In this document: one piece after another, positions 34,987-47,100 of the stretch
How positions within the stretch are numbered: position 1 is the first letter of the stretch
Layout: each line of letters starts with the position of its first letter
Assembly: GCA_009773805.1 (NCBI GenBank)
Contig: WTXA01000001.1
Location: forward strand, 620,001 to 684,000
DNA: 64,000 nucleotides
Direction: 5' to 3'
DNA from: Fusobacteriota bacterium
Lineage (GTDB): Bacteria > Bacillota > TC1
Notes under the pieces: model-generated
Database searches by the model: none
Told to the model about the DNA's origin: nothing
Seen by the model: the letters and a program-made list of their open reading frames with translations, nothing else
Position numbers and translations under genes: made by a program

Positions 34987-37275
34987 CTAATTTAAATCAG
35001 TCTTGTTTCGACTGTTTTTCAATTCTTCCATCATTGTTTCTAAGTTAGCTGGTAATTCCCTTATTCGAATACCTGTTGCATCATAGATTGCGTTAATAAT
35101 AGCCGGTGCAGCTGTACAAGCTGTTGGTTCACCAAGACCTCTTGCTCCAAATGGACCAGTCTTAGTAGGCACCTCTACAACAATAGAATTCATTTCAGGC
35201 ATATCAAGAGAAGTAGGAATCAGATATTTATCAAAATTCGTATTTTTAATATGACCTATCTTAGAATCAACATCTTCAAACAAGGCCATACCTACAGCCA
35301 TTGAAACTCCACCATTAATTTGACCTATAACCTCACTTTTATCAAATGCATGTCCAACATCATGAACAGCAATAAATTTATCCACCGAAACCTGTCCTGT
35401 TTCCAAATCAACTTCAACTTCAGTAACTGCTGCACCATAAGCATATGATAAATAGGCCTCACCAAAACCATTGGCTCTATCCCAATCAAGACCAGAAACA
35501 GTATACCAACCACGTCCAGATGGTGTCTGACCACGAGCAAAAATCTCATTAATCATATCCTGATAGTTAACATGCTCATCAGCCTTACCAGGAGAATATA
35601 TTTGTTCATTTTTAAATACTAGCTCTTCCTTTAAAACACCAAGAACATCAGCAGCAATAGCAGCTAATTTATCCTTGACTTCTTCAGCAGCTAGTCTAGC
35701 TGCGTTACCAATAACCATAGTCCCTCTAGTAGCAGACGAAGGCCCACTATTGGGAACATAAGAAGTATCTACCGGAGCCATTACTACTCTTTCTCTTTTA
35801 ACTCCTAAGGTCTCCATTATGACATTAACCATCATAGTATGACCACCCATTCCTACATCAGCCATACTAGAAAGGATCGTAATCCCTCCGTCATTGTTGA
35901 CTAGAAGTTGAACTTCAGCAGTATCAATACCTTGACCTGCTGCCCCAAACGCTTCACCTCGGTGTATCAAGGCAAAACCAATTCCTTTTACCTTACTGCC
36001 ACCCTTATTTCTCTCACTGGCTAGTTCTGCTTTACGCTCTTTCCAGTTTGAGGCTTTTTCTGCTTCAGCTACACACTTTCCAAGACTTACATCGGTCATT
36101 ACCTGACCTACGCCTGAAATATCATTTTCCTTGATATGATTCATTTTCTTGAATTCAAGGGGATCAAATCCTAATTCACAAGCTATTTCATCTAAAAGTA
36201 CTTCAGAAGCAAAATCAACTTGAGGAGAACCAAATCCTCTCATAGCATCAGAATAGGTATTATTTGTAAAAGCTAAAGTAACCTTGCTTTTCACATTATC
36301 TATATTGTATGGACCGGAAGCTTCAATTAAAGTACGAGTAGCTACTGGATGTGACTTTGAAAGATATGCTCCCCCATCACCAATCAAGTCAATTTCCATT
36401 GCAGTAATTCGACCGGCTTTGGTAACCCCCACCTTATACTTACATATATATGGGTGTCTTTTAGTCCCTTCTATCATTGACTCTTCCCTAGTGAAAACCA
36501 TCTTAACAGGTTTTCCAGTTAGCATGGCTGCTAGTGCTGATCTTGCACCTATGACTCCAGCATCATAGTTTTTAGCACCAAAGGAACCACCTATTGCAGG
36601 AGTAATGAATCTTACTTGATTTTCTCTGAGGCCTAATGTTTCAGCTATTAACAGTCTAGCCTTATAGGCGTCATTTGTTGGGGCATATACTGTCATCCCT
36701 TCAGTTGTTGGTACAGCAATTGCAGCCTCAGTTTCAAGAGGGGTGTGATCCACTCTTTGTGTTCTATATTCCTTTTCAAAAATATGGTCTGCTTTCTTGA
36801 AGCCTTCCTCTACATTACCTTTCCCAGCTTTGTACTTGCATAAAAGATTACCATCATCGTATATCTTTTGTGCATTTTTTCCCAAAGCAGCTTCTGCACT
36901 TGTTACTGCAGGCAGTTCATCATAAATGACTTTAACAAGTTTAGCTGCTTCTGCGGCTATAACCTTGCTTTTTGCAACCACTAAGGCTACTCCTTCCCCT
37001 TCATACCTAACCACTTCAGGAACCAGTATTGGTTTCTGTTTATATTGAGACGGTATTCCAGGTATGTTATCTGCTGTAATCACCATGACTACACCAGGAT
37101 ACTGTTCAGCCTGTTCGCGCTCAATACTAATGATTTTGGCATGTGGATTAGGACATCTTACAGTTGAAGCATATAACATGTGTGGAAAACTCATATCATT
37201 TGTATATTGAGCTTTTCCTGTTATTTTAGCTAAAACATCGACTCTTCTCCCATGTTTTTTTACCAATTTAATCAC
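34987..37275 (-). CDS. Molybdenum hydroxylase catalytic subunit (xanthine dehydrogenase family)
   Basis: The 762-aa Mo-cofactor subunit. It has the a/b hammerhead domain (RVDVLAKITGKAQYTND), the cofactor segment IGGSFGAKNYDAG and the active-site Glu in GPFGARGLGEPT (about residue 715). Bound nucleobases are hydroxylated using water oxygen. Xanthine/purine is the likeliest substrate in a clostridial context with deaminases nearby, but nicotinate, aldehyde or other heterocycles cannot be excluded. No xdhC-type maturation gene lies in the operon. First gene, about 107 bases after the AbiE-module terminator. Confidence 0.9.
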   Translation of the reverse strand: MIKLVKKHGRRVDVLAKITGKAQYTNDMSFPHMLYASTVRCPNPHAKIISIEREQAEQYPGVVMVITADNIPGIPSQYKQKPILVPEVVRYEGEGVALVVAKSKVIAAEAAKLVKVIYDELPAVTSAEAALGKNAQKIYDDGNLLCKYKAGKGNVEEGFKKADHIFEKEYRTQRVDHTPLETEAAIAVPTTEGMTVYAPTNDAYKARLLIAETLGLRENQVRFITPAIGGSFGAKNYDAGVIGARSALAAMLTGKPVKMVFTREESMIEGTKRHPYICKYKVGVTKAGRITAMEIDLIGDGGAYLSKSHPVATRTLIEASGPYNIDNVKSKVTLAFTNNTYSDAMRGFGSPQVDFASEVLLDEIACELGFDPLEFKKMNHIKENDISGVGQVMTDVSLGKCVAEAEKASNWKERKAELASERNKGGSKVKGIGFALIHRGEAFGAAGQGIDTAEVQLLVNNDGGITILSSMADVGMGGHTMMVNVIMETLGVKRERVVMAPVDTSYVPNSGPSSATRGTMVIGNAARLAAEEVKDKLAAIAADVLGVLKEELVFKNEQIYSPGKADEHVNYQDMINEIFARGQTPSGRGWYTVSGLDWDRANGFGEAYLSYAYGAAVTEVEVDLETGQVSVDKFIAVHDVGHAFDKSEVIGQINGGVSMAVGMALFEDVDSKIGHIKNTNFDKYLIPTSLDMPEMNSIVVEVPTKTGPFGARGLGEPTACTAAPAIINAIYDATGIRIRELPANLETMMEELKNSRNKTDLN

Positions 37276-37382
37276 CTCGTATTGATATTTTGCTACCTAC
37301 ATCTTAATGATGTTGGCGCACAATTATTATATCATTATTCATATATCATTTCCCTAATAATGATTAATTATAAAAATTATAC

Positions 37383-37412
37383 AAAAAAATGAGGGATTGA
37401 ACCCCCTCATTA
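37383..37412 (-). terminator. AbiE-module terminator, copy 2 of a 30-bp repeat
   Basis: The same hairpin (ATGAGGG...CCCTCAT with an A run) as at 32863-32892, one mismatch in 30. It lies downstream of the minus-strand AbiEii-type toxin gene. Confidence 0.8.
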
Positions 37413-37509
37413 TTATTTCAATATTATTTCTGTATTAAATTTTAACTAATTCTAGATTCATTGTAGCATACAATGGAAACTCATACAATCACATCTTATC
37501 ATTATATAT

Positions 37510-38466
37510 TCAAATTTCATATAGAAAAAATAAATTATGAAGTTCACGAAATATAGATTTAACCTGATTATAATCTGGTAATTTTCCATATACAAATTCT
37601 GCACCAAAATAATCTCTATAAGCTATCTCAACTCTTTCCTCCTCTAGTATTTTAAACAAAGGCGCTACCCTCCAACTGTTCTCAACAGGATACTTCCCTT
37701 TAAATCTAGATTTTAACTCTGCATTTTTTACAATTACAACCATTTCAATAAATTTTTGTTTATTGTTATAAAAATCCTTCACTGTATTATATGTCATATA
37801 TAAATCGTATAAATGTCTGGTTTTAGAAAGAAATTCACTCAGATTCGATTCGTAAGACATCCTTATAAGTGAAGCTATTTTTTCCACCACTGTTCTTTCA
37901 ATCGCTAATACATTAAGATTAAATTTTATTAAGTCATATTGAAGAAGTACATTTTGCATTTCTTTTATATAAAGATAATTTCCTATCATAGAACATAATT
38001 CCTTCTTTTCATATGGATGTGGATGCATAAAACTTGATATTTCAAACCTAATACTAGGATGCAGCTCTGAAAGATAGCCCATGAAGATAGACGGATAAGA
38101 AAATTGAGTATATCTATAATCTCCTGATTTACATTCATCATTAAACAACTTTATTGAAAGTTCAGCACTCATTATTTTTTCAACTTTTGACATAATCTTT
38201 TTTATCTGAGAATTTGTCACATTACTAGTTAGCAGAGCTATATCTATATCTTCAGAAAATCTATGTAAATCTTCATAACCTTTAGTTAAAGATGTTCCAC
38301 CTTTAATAACAATATGCTCGATATATTCTGATTTTGATAACCTATACAGAGCATGAGTTACCCAATAATCTTTTTCAATTATAGTTGGATCTAAACCTAA
38401 AGTCTCTGAAGTAACTGTAATTAGGTCTTTAAAATCCTCAGTGTTTTTATGAAGACGCAAACCCAT
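37510..38466 (-). CDS. AbiEii/AbiGii-type nucleotidyltransferase toxin
   Basis: A protein of about 318 aa of the DUF1814 nucleotidyltransferase family, whose members act as toxins of type IV toxin-antitoxin and phage-abortive systems. The motif IKGGTSL (55-61) and the metal-binding D73/D75 (RFSEDIDIALL) are intact. The start is uncertain: ATG 38466 has GGGGG almost touching it, and a TTG two codons later is spaced better. It overlaps the AbiEi-like gene by 20 bases. It should transfer nucleotides to tRNA or another target when unchecked, by analogy with characterised relatives. Confidence 0.88.
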   Translation of the reverse strand: MGLRLHKNTEDFKDLITVTSETLGLDPTIIEKDYWVTHALYRLSKSEYIEHIVIKGGTSLTKGYEDLHRFSEDIDIALLTSNVTNSQIKKIMSKVEKIMSAELSIKLFNDECKSGDYRYTQFSYPSIFMGYLSELHPSIRFEISSFMHPHPYEKKELCSMIGNYLYIKEMQNVLLQYDLIKFNLNVLAIERTVVEKIASLIRMSYESNLSEFLSKTRHLYDLYMTYNTVKDFYNNKQKFIEMVVIVKNAELKSRFKGKYPVENSWRVAPLFKILEEERVEIAYRDYFGAEFVYGKLPDYNQVKSIFRELHNLFFLYEI

Positions 38467-39205
38467 TCCCCCAAGTTCTATTATTTTTAAAAACCAATGG
38501 ATTAATGTTAATAATAGTTTTTTTACCAATACTAACATCTTCTTTTAAGTAATTTAATGTAGCAAGAAAATATTCGTTATCAATAACAGTTGCTTCAGCA
38601 ATTAGTCCAAATAATACTTTTACTTTTTTTGTGTAATTCTTAACTTCTTCCATAACAACTACTTTGTCAAATATGGTTAATTTTTCTCTAAAAATATGTA
38701 TTAATTTACGAATAATTTCCTCTTTATCTGCATCTTGTATATACTCAATCTGATCAATAACATCTAAAAATTGTAAAGCTTTTATATTTTTCTCGCTTAT
38801 AGCCGTCTTAGCTTTAACAAGCATAACACCCAAGTCTTCATCTATTTTTTTTTGTTTGATATCCTGTGCTATCCATATTCTATTAGGAATCTGTGTTGTA
38901 AGACCCCAATCGTTCCATAATAGTGGACCTGTTATATAACCCACAACCTTATTATTGCGCTTTAAATACTTTTTTTCGATTAATCTCTTTTTATCAACAC
39001 CAATTTTACCAAATTTTGTATTCTTGGGTTTAAAGTAAACTCCTTTATTATAGTGTACTATTACACCATCCCCAACTAAACGATTGAGCGTTACATATAC
39101 AGCCTCCTTATGATTTTCCAGACCATTAAATAGCTCATCCACTATAATAGGCTCAGTTACTTGATACACATTTATTTTTTCTTTTATTAGATTTGCAATA
39201 TTCAA
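38447..39205 (-). CDS. AbiEi/DUF6088-type antitoxin
   Basis: A 252-aa protein with an N-terminal winged helix (DELFNGLENHKEAVYVTLNRLVGDGVI, about 23-49) and the family motif KGVYFKPKNTKFG, as in transcriptional-regulator-like type IV antitoxins. The mid-region GYITGPLLWNDWGLTTQIPNRIWIA is typical of DUF6088. It should repress the operon and counter the downstream nucleotidyltransferase. The module ends in a terminator shared by sequence with relBE. Confidence 0.88.
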   Translation of the reverse strand: MNIANLIKEKINVYQVTEPIIVDELFNGLENHKEAVYVTLNRLVGDGVIVHYNKGVYFKPKNTKFGKIGVDKKRLIEKKYLKRNNKVVGYITGPLLWNDWGLTTQIPNRIWIAQDIKQKKIDEDLGVMLVKAKTAISEKNIKALQFLDVIDQIEYIQDADKEEIIRKLIHIFREKLTIFDKVVVMEEVKNYTKKVKVLFGLIAEATVIDNEYFLATLNYLKEDVSIGKKTIININPLVFKNNRTWGNGFASS

Positions 39206-39685
39206 AATCTCACCTATTTCCTAAATATTCTTACTAACTATGGTATAATTCCATATATTATATAGCAATTAGCACAAAAATAATATAATACCATTTCAAT
39301 TTTTATCCTTACAAAAATTATACATCATGAATTTAATATTTACAAGAGAGCATTTAAATTATTTGATTAATAAAAATAAAAGAGGTAGAATATGTTTTTT
39401 CATCACCACTTGAATTATTTTCATTAATTTCAATCAAAATGCAACTCCTTACAAAAAACCAATAAATAAAAAAGCCAATATTCAAATATTTATTATTTGA
39501 ACATTGGCTTACACTTAGTCTAGTTTATACTACTATACAAGTTGGTCTTCCAAAATATTATAACATTTACAACTCCTTGACATGACTCCCCAATTCTTTA
39601 TTTAAATGGTCTAGTTGGCCCTTAATTTATTAAAAAAACGTCACATTCGATAATTGTGAAGAGTCAATATAATCAAGATACATCT
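39206..39685. other. 480-bp intergenic stretch with one clear terminator
   Basis: Only one structured element is evident: a hairpin at 39472-39510 (AAGCCAAT-TTCAAATA / TATTTGAA-ATTGGCTT, one mismatch) followed on the minus strand by a T-rich tract, fitting termination of the YerB-like gene. The rest is AT-rich, with no ORF of note; its left end holds the AbiEi promoter region. Confidence 0.6.
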
Positions 39686-40717
39686 CTATTTATTAGGATT
39701 TATATGTATCCAAGTATTACCTGGTTTTAGAACTATCGGGTTACCTACAGCATCCTTATACATGGTCTGTGCTGTAGGTGATTCCTTGGACCAACTACCT
39801 TGGACATACATCCCACCAATATAAAAATCAGCTCTTCCTGAACCAACCATAACCCAATCCTTATAAACAGAACCTTTGATAGAATAGGAAGTATATTGAA
39901 CTATAACATTCTTAACTTCAAGCTGTGCTTTAGTTTCAGCAGCTATAAAAGGAACTCCACTCATAGAACGAAGATAAACACCTTTATTGAAATCGTAGGT
40001 ATATGAAACAAAATTTCTAATACTAGTCGTAAATGGAAGTTCAACTGCTATTACTGATTCACCAGGATAAAATACTGCAGCATCAAATTTCCAATCCAGT
40101 GGTTTAGGATCATATTTATATAGCTTTTGAGCTAGAAGCGGATTACCCATTACGTTATGAGGAGCTGGTGCTGTATTTACTCTTTTAAATATCCCATCCT
40201 TATTCCCTGTTAACCCATCTAAATCTTGCTTTATATCCTTGTAGAGTTTATTGCCATAAAAAGTATAGTCTGAAGGATTTGAAACCCCATGACCAGAGGC
40301 ACCAAAATGCATAAACAAACCATCCCATTCCTGTTGAATATATAAAAATGGTGCTCTACCACTCCTTATAGGTAAAATTTGTTCAGGAACCTTATCAGAA
40401 AATATACTTACAAAACGTGTTACACTACCTTCAACCATAACCTCATAGACAACATCCGCAGTTTGCAATCCAATTTGTGGTCTTGCATCAGGAGAATTTT
40501 CAATAACTGCCATAACAGGTTTATAATCACCATCAAAGGCAAGTCCAGTTGTTGATGAATTTTTGATGACCCCTGAATCTGTTCCTATTGGTTCAGAATA
40601 ACTACCATCATCAATATCAATTTTCTTATCCTCACCACCAAAAGCAAAAGCTATAACAATAAGTAATGAACCTAATAAGATAAGGCCTAAACTGATAAAA
40701 ATTTTATTCTTTTTCAT
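39686..40717 (-). CDS. DUF3048 (YerB-like) membrane-anchored protein
   Basis: A 343-aa extracytoplasmic protein with an N-terminal membrane anchor (residues 7-26) and no lipobox cysteine. The DUF3048 N-domain is clear (PVMAVIENSPDARPQIGLQTADVVYE; RFVSIFSD), as is the C-terminal domain (TAQTMYKDAVGNPIVLKPGNTWIHI). B. subtilis YerB is the named relative; function unknown, possibly in the cell envelope. Monocistronic, with a terminator downstream at 39472-39510. Confidence 0.88.
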   Translation of the reverse strand: MKKNKIFISLGLILLGSLLIVIAFAFGGEDKKIDIDDGSYSEPIGTDSGVIKNSSTTGLAFDGDYKPVMAVIENSPDARPQIGLQTADVVYEVMVEGSVTRFVSIFSDKVPEQILPIRSGRAPFLYIQQEWDGLFMHFGASGHGVSNPSDYTFYGNKLYKDIKQDLDGLTGNKDGIFKRVNTAPAPHNVMGNPLLAQKLYKYDPKPLDWKFDAAVFYPGESVIAVELPFTTSIRNFVSYTYDFNKGVYLRSMSGVPFIAAETKAQLEVKNVIVQYTSYSIKGSVYKDWVMVGSGRADFYIGGMYVQGSWSKESPTAQTMYKDAVGNPIVLKPGNTWIHINPNK

Positions 40718-40830
40718 CCTAACCCCCTTGTGATAATTGCATTTTATAAATATTTAATATTATATCATGCCTTCACACTAGATAATATATATTATTAATA
40801 AAAATGGTAGCCCTGGATACATCTTATTTT

Positions 40831-40859
40831 ATTGTATTATAGTACAATGTCACTATAAT
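40831..40859 (+). promoter_or_regulatory. Promoter with a palindromic -35 region for the DUF2249 gene
   Basis: TTGTAT (40832-40837) and TATAAT (40854-40859), 16-bp spacer. ATTGTA-N6-TACAAT forms an inverted repeat over the -35 box, suggesting an operator. Confidence 0.5.
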
Positions 40860-40892
40860 AACTATTTAGTTTAACGAAAGGAAAGTAGTATA

Positions 40893-41126
40893 ATGAATAA
40901 TTTTAAAATAACAGTAGATGCAAGAGACTATGAACCAAAGCTAAAACATCCTACAATCTTGAATGCCTTTGAAAGCTTAAAGGCTGGAGAAAAAATGGAG
41001 TTGATCAATGATCATGATCCTAAACCACTACAATATCAATTCATGATAGAAATGCCTGAACAATTCGAATGGGAATATCTAGAACAAGGACCTGATATTT
41101 GGAGAGTTGCCATAACCAAGAAATAG
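40893..41126 (+). CDS. DUF2249 domain protein
   Basis: A 77-aa TusA-like-fold small protein of the DUF2249 family: KITVDARDYEPKLKHPTILNAFESLKAGEKMELINDHDPKPLQYQF contains the family's HDPxPL element. DUF2249 proteins often accompany hemerythrin or nitrosative-stress proteins; a hemerythrin-like gene is present here, but 15 kb away. GAAAGGAAAG precedes ATG 40893. Stand-alone gene with its own promoter and terminator. Confidence 0.85.
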   Translation: MNNFKITVDARDYEPKLKHPTILNAFESLKAGEKMELINDHDPKPLQYQFMIEMPEQFEWEYLEQGPDIWRVAITKK

Positions 41127-41128
41127 AA

Positions 41129-41167
41129 AAAGAAGCCAGTCATCTATAAAGCATGACTGGCTTCTTT
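41129..41167. terminator. Bidirectional terminator
   Basis: A perfect 15-bp stem AAAGAAGCCAGTCAT / ATGACTGGCTTCTTT between the convergent DUF2249 and glucan-synthase genes. Confidence 0.88.
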
Positions 41168-41176
41168 ATTTTCATA

Positions 41177-44100
41177 TTAACCTAAAACAACATCTACCTT
41201 ATGTAAAGTCCAATCATCAGTCAAAGGAAAAATTTGACCTTCTAAAGGAATACCATCCAATGATAATTGAGCTACACCCTTTGTTTTACCATTAGGGTTT
41301 TTTACAGTAATATGATAATTAGCTGACTTAAACTGATAGAATAACTCATATTCCTTCCAATGACTAGGGATACAAGGATCAATCAATATTGAATCACCAT
41401 TCTTTTGGAATCCTAAAATATTCTCTAACCCAGCTTTATGCATCCAACCAGCTGCACCAGTATACCAGGACCAACCACCTCTTCCAATATGAGGATATAT
41501 ACTATAAACATCTGCGGCCATAACATAAGGTTCAACTTTATATCTTGAATACTCTCTATAATTATTTGTAAGATTAATAGGATTGAGTAATTCAAAAAGT
41601 TCTAAAGCCTTATTTCCATTTCCTAGTTTAGCGAAAGCAATTATTGCCCAAGCAGCAGCATGAGTATACTGTCCTCCATTTTCCCTAGTTCCTGGTACAT
41701 AACCTTTAATATAGCCTGGTTCCTCTTTACCTAGATTAAAAGGTGGAGTTAAAAGCTTCATCAAACCATCTTCACGACTAATTAGATAATTTTCCATTGA
41801 TCGCATAGCTTCTTTCGCACGATTAAGTTTACCTTGTCCTGAAATAACTGCCCAACTTTGAGAAATTGAATCAATCTTACAATCATTGTTTTGTTCAGAA
41901 CCTAAAGGCAGTCCATTATCAAAATAGGCCCTACGATACCATTTTCCATCCCACGCTTCTTTTTCAATAGCTCCTAGAATCTTTGTCATTACAGTATGAT
42001 ATTTCTCTTCATGACTATAATCTCCCATATGTTTACATAAAGGTGCAAATTCAGTCAACACAGAGATTAAAAACCAACCTAACCATACACTTTCTCCTAA
42101 ACCTCTATTACCAACTTCATTCATACCATCGTTCCAGTCTCCAGATCCCATTAGTGGAAGACCATGTTTACCAAACTTTAATGATACTTCAATAGCCCTT
42201 AGACAATGCTCATATAATGTGGCTTTCTCTTCAGAAACCCTAGGTTTCCCATACCTGTCATCTTCATAATCCTTTAACTGATCCTCAATCAAAAAAGGTA
42301 GTTCTTCACTTAGTATTGTAGAATCCCCTGTAATCTTGATATATTCTGCAGTCACGTAAGGAAGCCACAAACGATCATCAGAAAAACGAGTACGCACACC
42401 CTTATCGCTAGGTTCATGCCACCAGTGTTGAACATCTCCTTCAACATATTGATGCCTTCCATGAAGCAATATTTGCTTCCTAGCAGCTTCCGGCCATATA
42501 GAAGCAATCGAGAGACAATCTTGCAGTTGATCTCTAAAGCCAAAGGCTCCACCAGCCTGATAAAATCCAGCTCGCGCCCATAATCTACTAGAGATTAACT
42601 GATACTGAAGCCAACCATTAAGCATTAGATCCATTGACTTAGCCGGAGTATTAACTTGAACAGCATGTAATTTTTCTCTCCAGAATTCCTTGACCCTAGT
42701 TAAGGCTAATCTAGTATTTTCAACTGACCTATATTTTTTCATAAGATTTTTAATTTCTATAAGTTCTTTCCCGATACCTAATTGAAAAACTATATCTTTA
42801 CTTTCATTAGGTTCTAGTACCACCTCTATTTGAATAGCAGCACAAGGATCTGTTACCATATCCATATTCCCTGAAAGCTTCTCCCTTTTCAAACAATCTG
42901 GTAGTGTTACATTTCCATTTCCAAAAAACTCTTTGCCATTATTAGTAATTGAACGTTCCTGAATAGAGGCATCCACAAAACATATCTCCCCTGAAAAGTC
43001 TTCATTATATGGATTTTCGATTAGTATCGCGCTACTATCATCTAAATTTGTTTTAATATGTAATATTGAGTTTTTTCTTATAACACCTAAAACAGGCTTC
43101 ACAAAATAAGTAAGCTTTAAAGTTTTACTTTTATCCGAGATATTCTTCAATGAAATCAAGCTTAACTTTATTGACTCATCAACTGGCACAAACTGAGTAA
43201 GACTTTGTTTTATTTCATTACTATTGTGCTCAAATTTGGTATATCCAAATCCATGATGAATTACATAAGGTTCTTTTTCTCTAATTGGTGAAGCTGTTGT
43301 AGTCCATACATGACCAGTCTCCTCATCCCTTAGATAGAGCAATTCTCCTGGTGGATCACAGACAGGGTCATTAAACCATGGAGTTAGTTTGTTTTCTCTA
43401 CTATTACCTGACCAAGTATAACCTGAACCAGATTCAGATAATAAGAATCCGAATTTCTCATTAGTTATTACATTAATCCAAGGGGCAGGTGTTACTTGTT
43501 CATTATTTAGTTTAATGATATATTCGTCTCCTTTTTCATTAAAACCACCTAAATCATTAAAATATAGGAGTGGTGGTATTTTAGGAGATTCCATATTATT
43601 ATTAAAATCATTATCATTAATCTTATTAAACTCAACAACACTTGGTAAAAACTTTTTCTTTTCTCTTAATAGCTGCTCATTAAAATTACCATCATCACCA
43701 ATAAAGACTAATCTTGAAACAGCATAAAGTAAAGAAATATCTTCTTCAAGAACTTTACTCTTATCTAATATGAAAACATGCTGTTTTCTGCTAGAGTAGT
43801 CATGAGTCTGACTAGATAGAATTATGTCAGAAATCAATTGATTTAATGGAGCATCGTAGGTATATTCTTCTTCATTTAGAATCACCAAGTCTACAATAAT
43901 GTCCATTAAATGACAATACTCTTGTGCTTTTAAAACCTCTGATAATAATCTCATTTGGTTATTCTTATTTAAGACTACTAAAATTATTGGCATATCACCA
44001 GAAATACTATAACGCCATAAAGCAGACTGCCCCTTAGTGTTCTTCATAATCTGATTTTGATTCTTATTTCTTAATGGGCTAACAAATAATATATCTGATA

Positions 44101-47100
44101 GCATATTTTGATATAACTCTTCTTCTTCTTCATTCATATTCAAATACTTCATTTCTAGACTACTGCGTACTTGAGCCAAATTGAAAGCCCCTTCTATCCT
44201 ATCTGGACTGGAATACTTTTCAATCTTAGACATTAGATACTCATTACTTTCAGCTACAGTAGTGACAAAAGAAATTTTGGCTGTCTTGCCTGGTTCTATA
44301 CTTACTTTAACTCGTATGCTCATCACTGGATCAAGAACAGGGCCTGTTGTATTAGATAGTGGTTTCCCACTTAACATAGCTAGTGAGTTTTTTAGATTTC
44401 TACCCCTTCCTATCCATTTCATGCGATCAGTTTCATACTGCAGCTCTCCAGCACTATTACCTTCTAATACAGCACTATGCCCAATCCAAATGGCTTTATC
44501 CAATTTAGACTTTGGCCTACGGCTGCCTATTAGACAATTTAGTTCCTTATTATATTCTGTTTCAATAAACAAATTACTAAAGGCTGGATGAGACTCATCA
44601 GTTTCTTGGGATGCTAGAACTATTTCACTATAGCTAGTCACTTCTATATTGCAAGTTTTATCACCTTTATTTGTTATTGACAATCTACGTATTTCAGCAT
44701 TTTCTCCAGAGGCCGCAAGAACCTCCGTTTTGGTTTCAATATCTTCATCTCGACGTAAATAAGTAGCTTTATCAGCCATGAAAATTACTTCATAGTTATC
44801 TGGTTTGGTATTTAATGGTGCATAAGTAGCCGACCAGATAGTATCATTATCTACATTTTTAAGAAAGAAAAACATACCGTATGAATCTAAAGCACTGTCC
44901 ATTCTCCATCTAGTAACAGCCATTAATTTATTTTTACTATAACCTGTACCACGATCAGTAATCATAATGGAATAATTTCCATTAGTAAGAATATGGGCCT
45001 TAGGTAATTCTTCGTCTGGTTTATAGAACGTACGTATTGCTCTTTTTTCTTTGATAATATCTTCCTTATATGGAACAACTTTTTCCTTATGGGTCTTGGT
45101 AATCAAGACATTTCCTGGAACTTTTTCTTGGAGGAGCAATCTTGCTGCATCCATCGCTGGATCCTGATGAAAACGTTCTTGCATAATATTTTTGTTTAGG
45201 AAATTGTTTAAAGCAAGTAAACTCATACCTTGATGATGAGCCATAAAGCTTTTTATTATATGTAGATTAGGTTCTGAGCCTAGTCTTTCCTTTGTATAGT
45301 CTGCAGCTTCATAATAGCCGTATCTTCCCTCTAACCCTTCTATTTTTAGGCGTTTTAGGTTTTCTATAGCTCCTCTAGGGTCTACCATTAAGGCCAAGCA
45401 GGTTGCATAAGGTGTTGTTACAGCATCCTCAATTAGGCCTCTTTTAAGACCTAACCATGGTACTCCAATTGCCTTATACTGATATTCTTGATTCCGATCT
45501 AAAAGATTGAATGCTGACTCAGAAATACCCCAAGGCATATTTCTCATTTTAGCATATTTCTTTTGGCTCTTTATAACAAAGGAATAAGTTTCATCTAGAA
45601 GTGTATGTTTGTAACTTTTCATAATCAAAAGTGGCATCAAATATTCAAACATAGTTCCTGTCCAGGAAACTAGTCCTTTGTATCTACCCACTACTGTTAA
45701 GGCTCTTCCCATTTTAAACCAATGGGTAACTGGGATTTCACCTTTAGCTATGCTTATATAACTTGTTAACCTAGCTTCAGATGCTAATAAATCATAATAG
45801 GAATTGGTTAATTTATTATCATCAAAATTATATCCTATAGAAAATAATTGTTTCTTTTTATCATATAGAGGCAAGAATTTCATATCAACATATATTACTT
45901 CAATTCTAGCTATTAGTTCCTGGTACCTTTTTAAAAAGTCTATAACTTTAGCTCTTGTATTAATTATTTTAATTTCTAGTTCCTGAAGCCCAACTATATT
46001 GTTCTTCATCTTCTCGTTTTTGCTTTTTTGAATAAATATCATCAAAGTTTTTATATTTGTTTCTAGTTGGTTATAATATTTTGGCAAGTCTTTTAGTTTA
46101 GGATTCTCATTAAGTAATAAAAGAAGTTCTTCTGTATCTTTTGTTTTCATGAATTCCTTGGAAAATCCATCTAGAAGAGCTTGTCCTGGTAAGAAGTCCT
46201 GAATTTCACTATCAAACTTTTGAAGCATGTTTTCCACTTTATATATCCAAAATGTTTTTTTCAAATCCTGTAAACCACATACTGTTTTGATTTCTTTTAA
46301 GGCCATTTTCCAGCCATTAGGAAAGCTGATATTGTCACCTTGTAGAGACAGGTAATCAAAGTACTTTTGACAAGCAGTCGTTCCCTCTTCACCAATACAA
46401 TTGATGGTATCTTTTATCCCTTTATAAAACTGACTATCAATCAAAGGCTTATCTAAATATCCTTTTAATCCTTGTACCAAGGTTATTAAATACCCAGCTA
46501 AATTACCGCTATCGACTGTTGAGACATAGGCTGGTTGTAGAGTTTTTAAGGTGTTGGTATTATACCAGTTATATAGATGTCCGTTCCATTTATCCATACT
46601 TTCAATAGTTGTTATTGTTCTTTCTAATTGTTCCAGCATTTCTTTAGTTCCAATATAGCCAAAATCTCTTGCAGATAAAGTTGCAAGTAAACCAAGCCCT
46701 ATATTGGTTGGAGATGTTCTATATGCTAAGCCTCTTGCTGGATACACTTGATAATTATCTGGAGCTAAATAATGGTTTTTGCTGTTTGCAAATTCTTCGA
46801 AATAGCGCCATGTTCTTCTAGACATTCTTCCTAGTTCTAATATTTCATTTTCAGAGACATTAATATCTGTTTTCTTAGGTTCCTTACTTATTTTATAGGC
46901 TACAAAGGGAGCACTAAACCATATAATCAGACAAAATATACCTAAAGGAATTAAATTTGTTTTAAATATTACTATTAAAGCAAATAGAATAATTGAAGAA
47001 ATAATTGAAGTTTTCATATTTATGATATAGCTTTTTAAAGAGTTCTTTTGTTTTTTTTCTAGCTCAGCTGAGGTTACCCACTCTAATAAGTTTTTATTAG

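Noticed and set aside
32164-39205. A mobile element or integrated island carrying relBE and AbiE
   Set aside because: Two toxin-antitoxin modules suggest an accessory region, but I see no integrase, transposase, tRNA target or flanking att-like repeat beyond the shared terminator.
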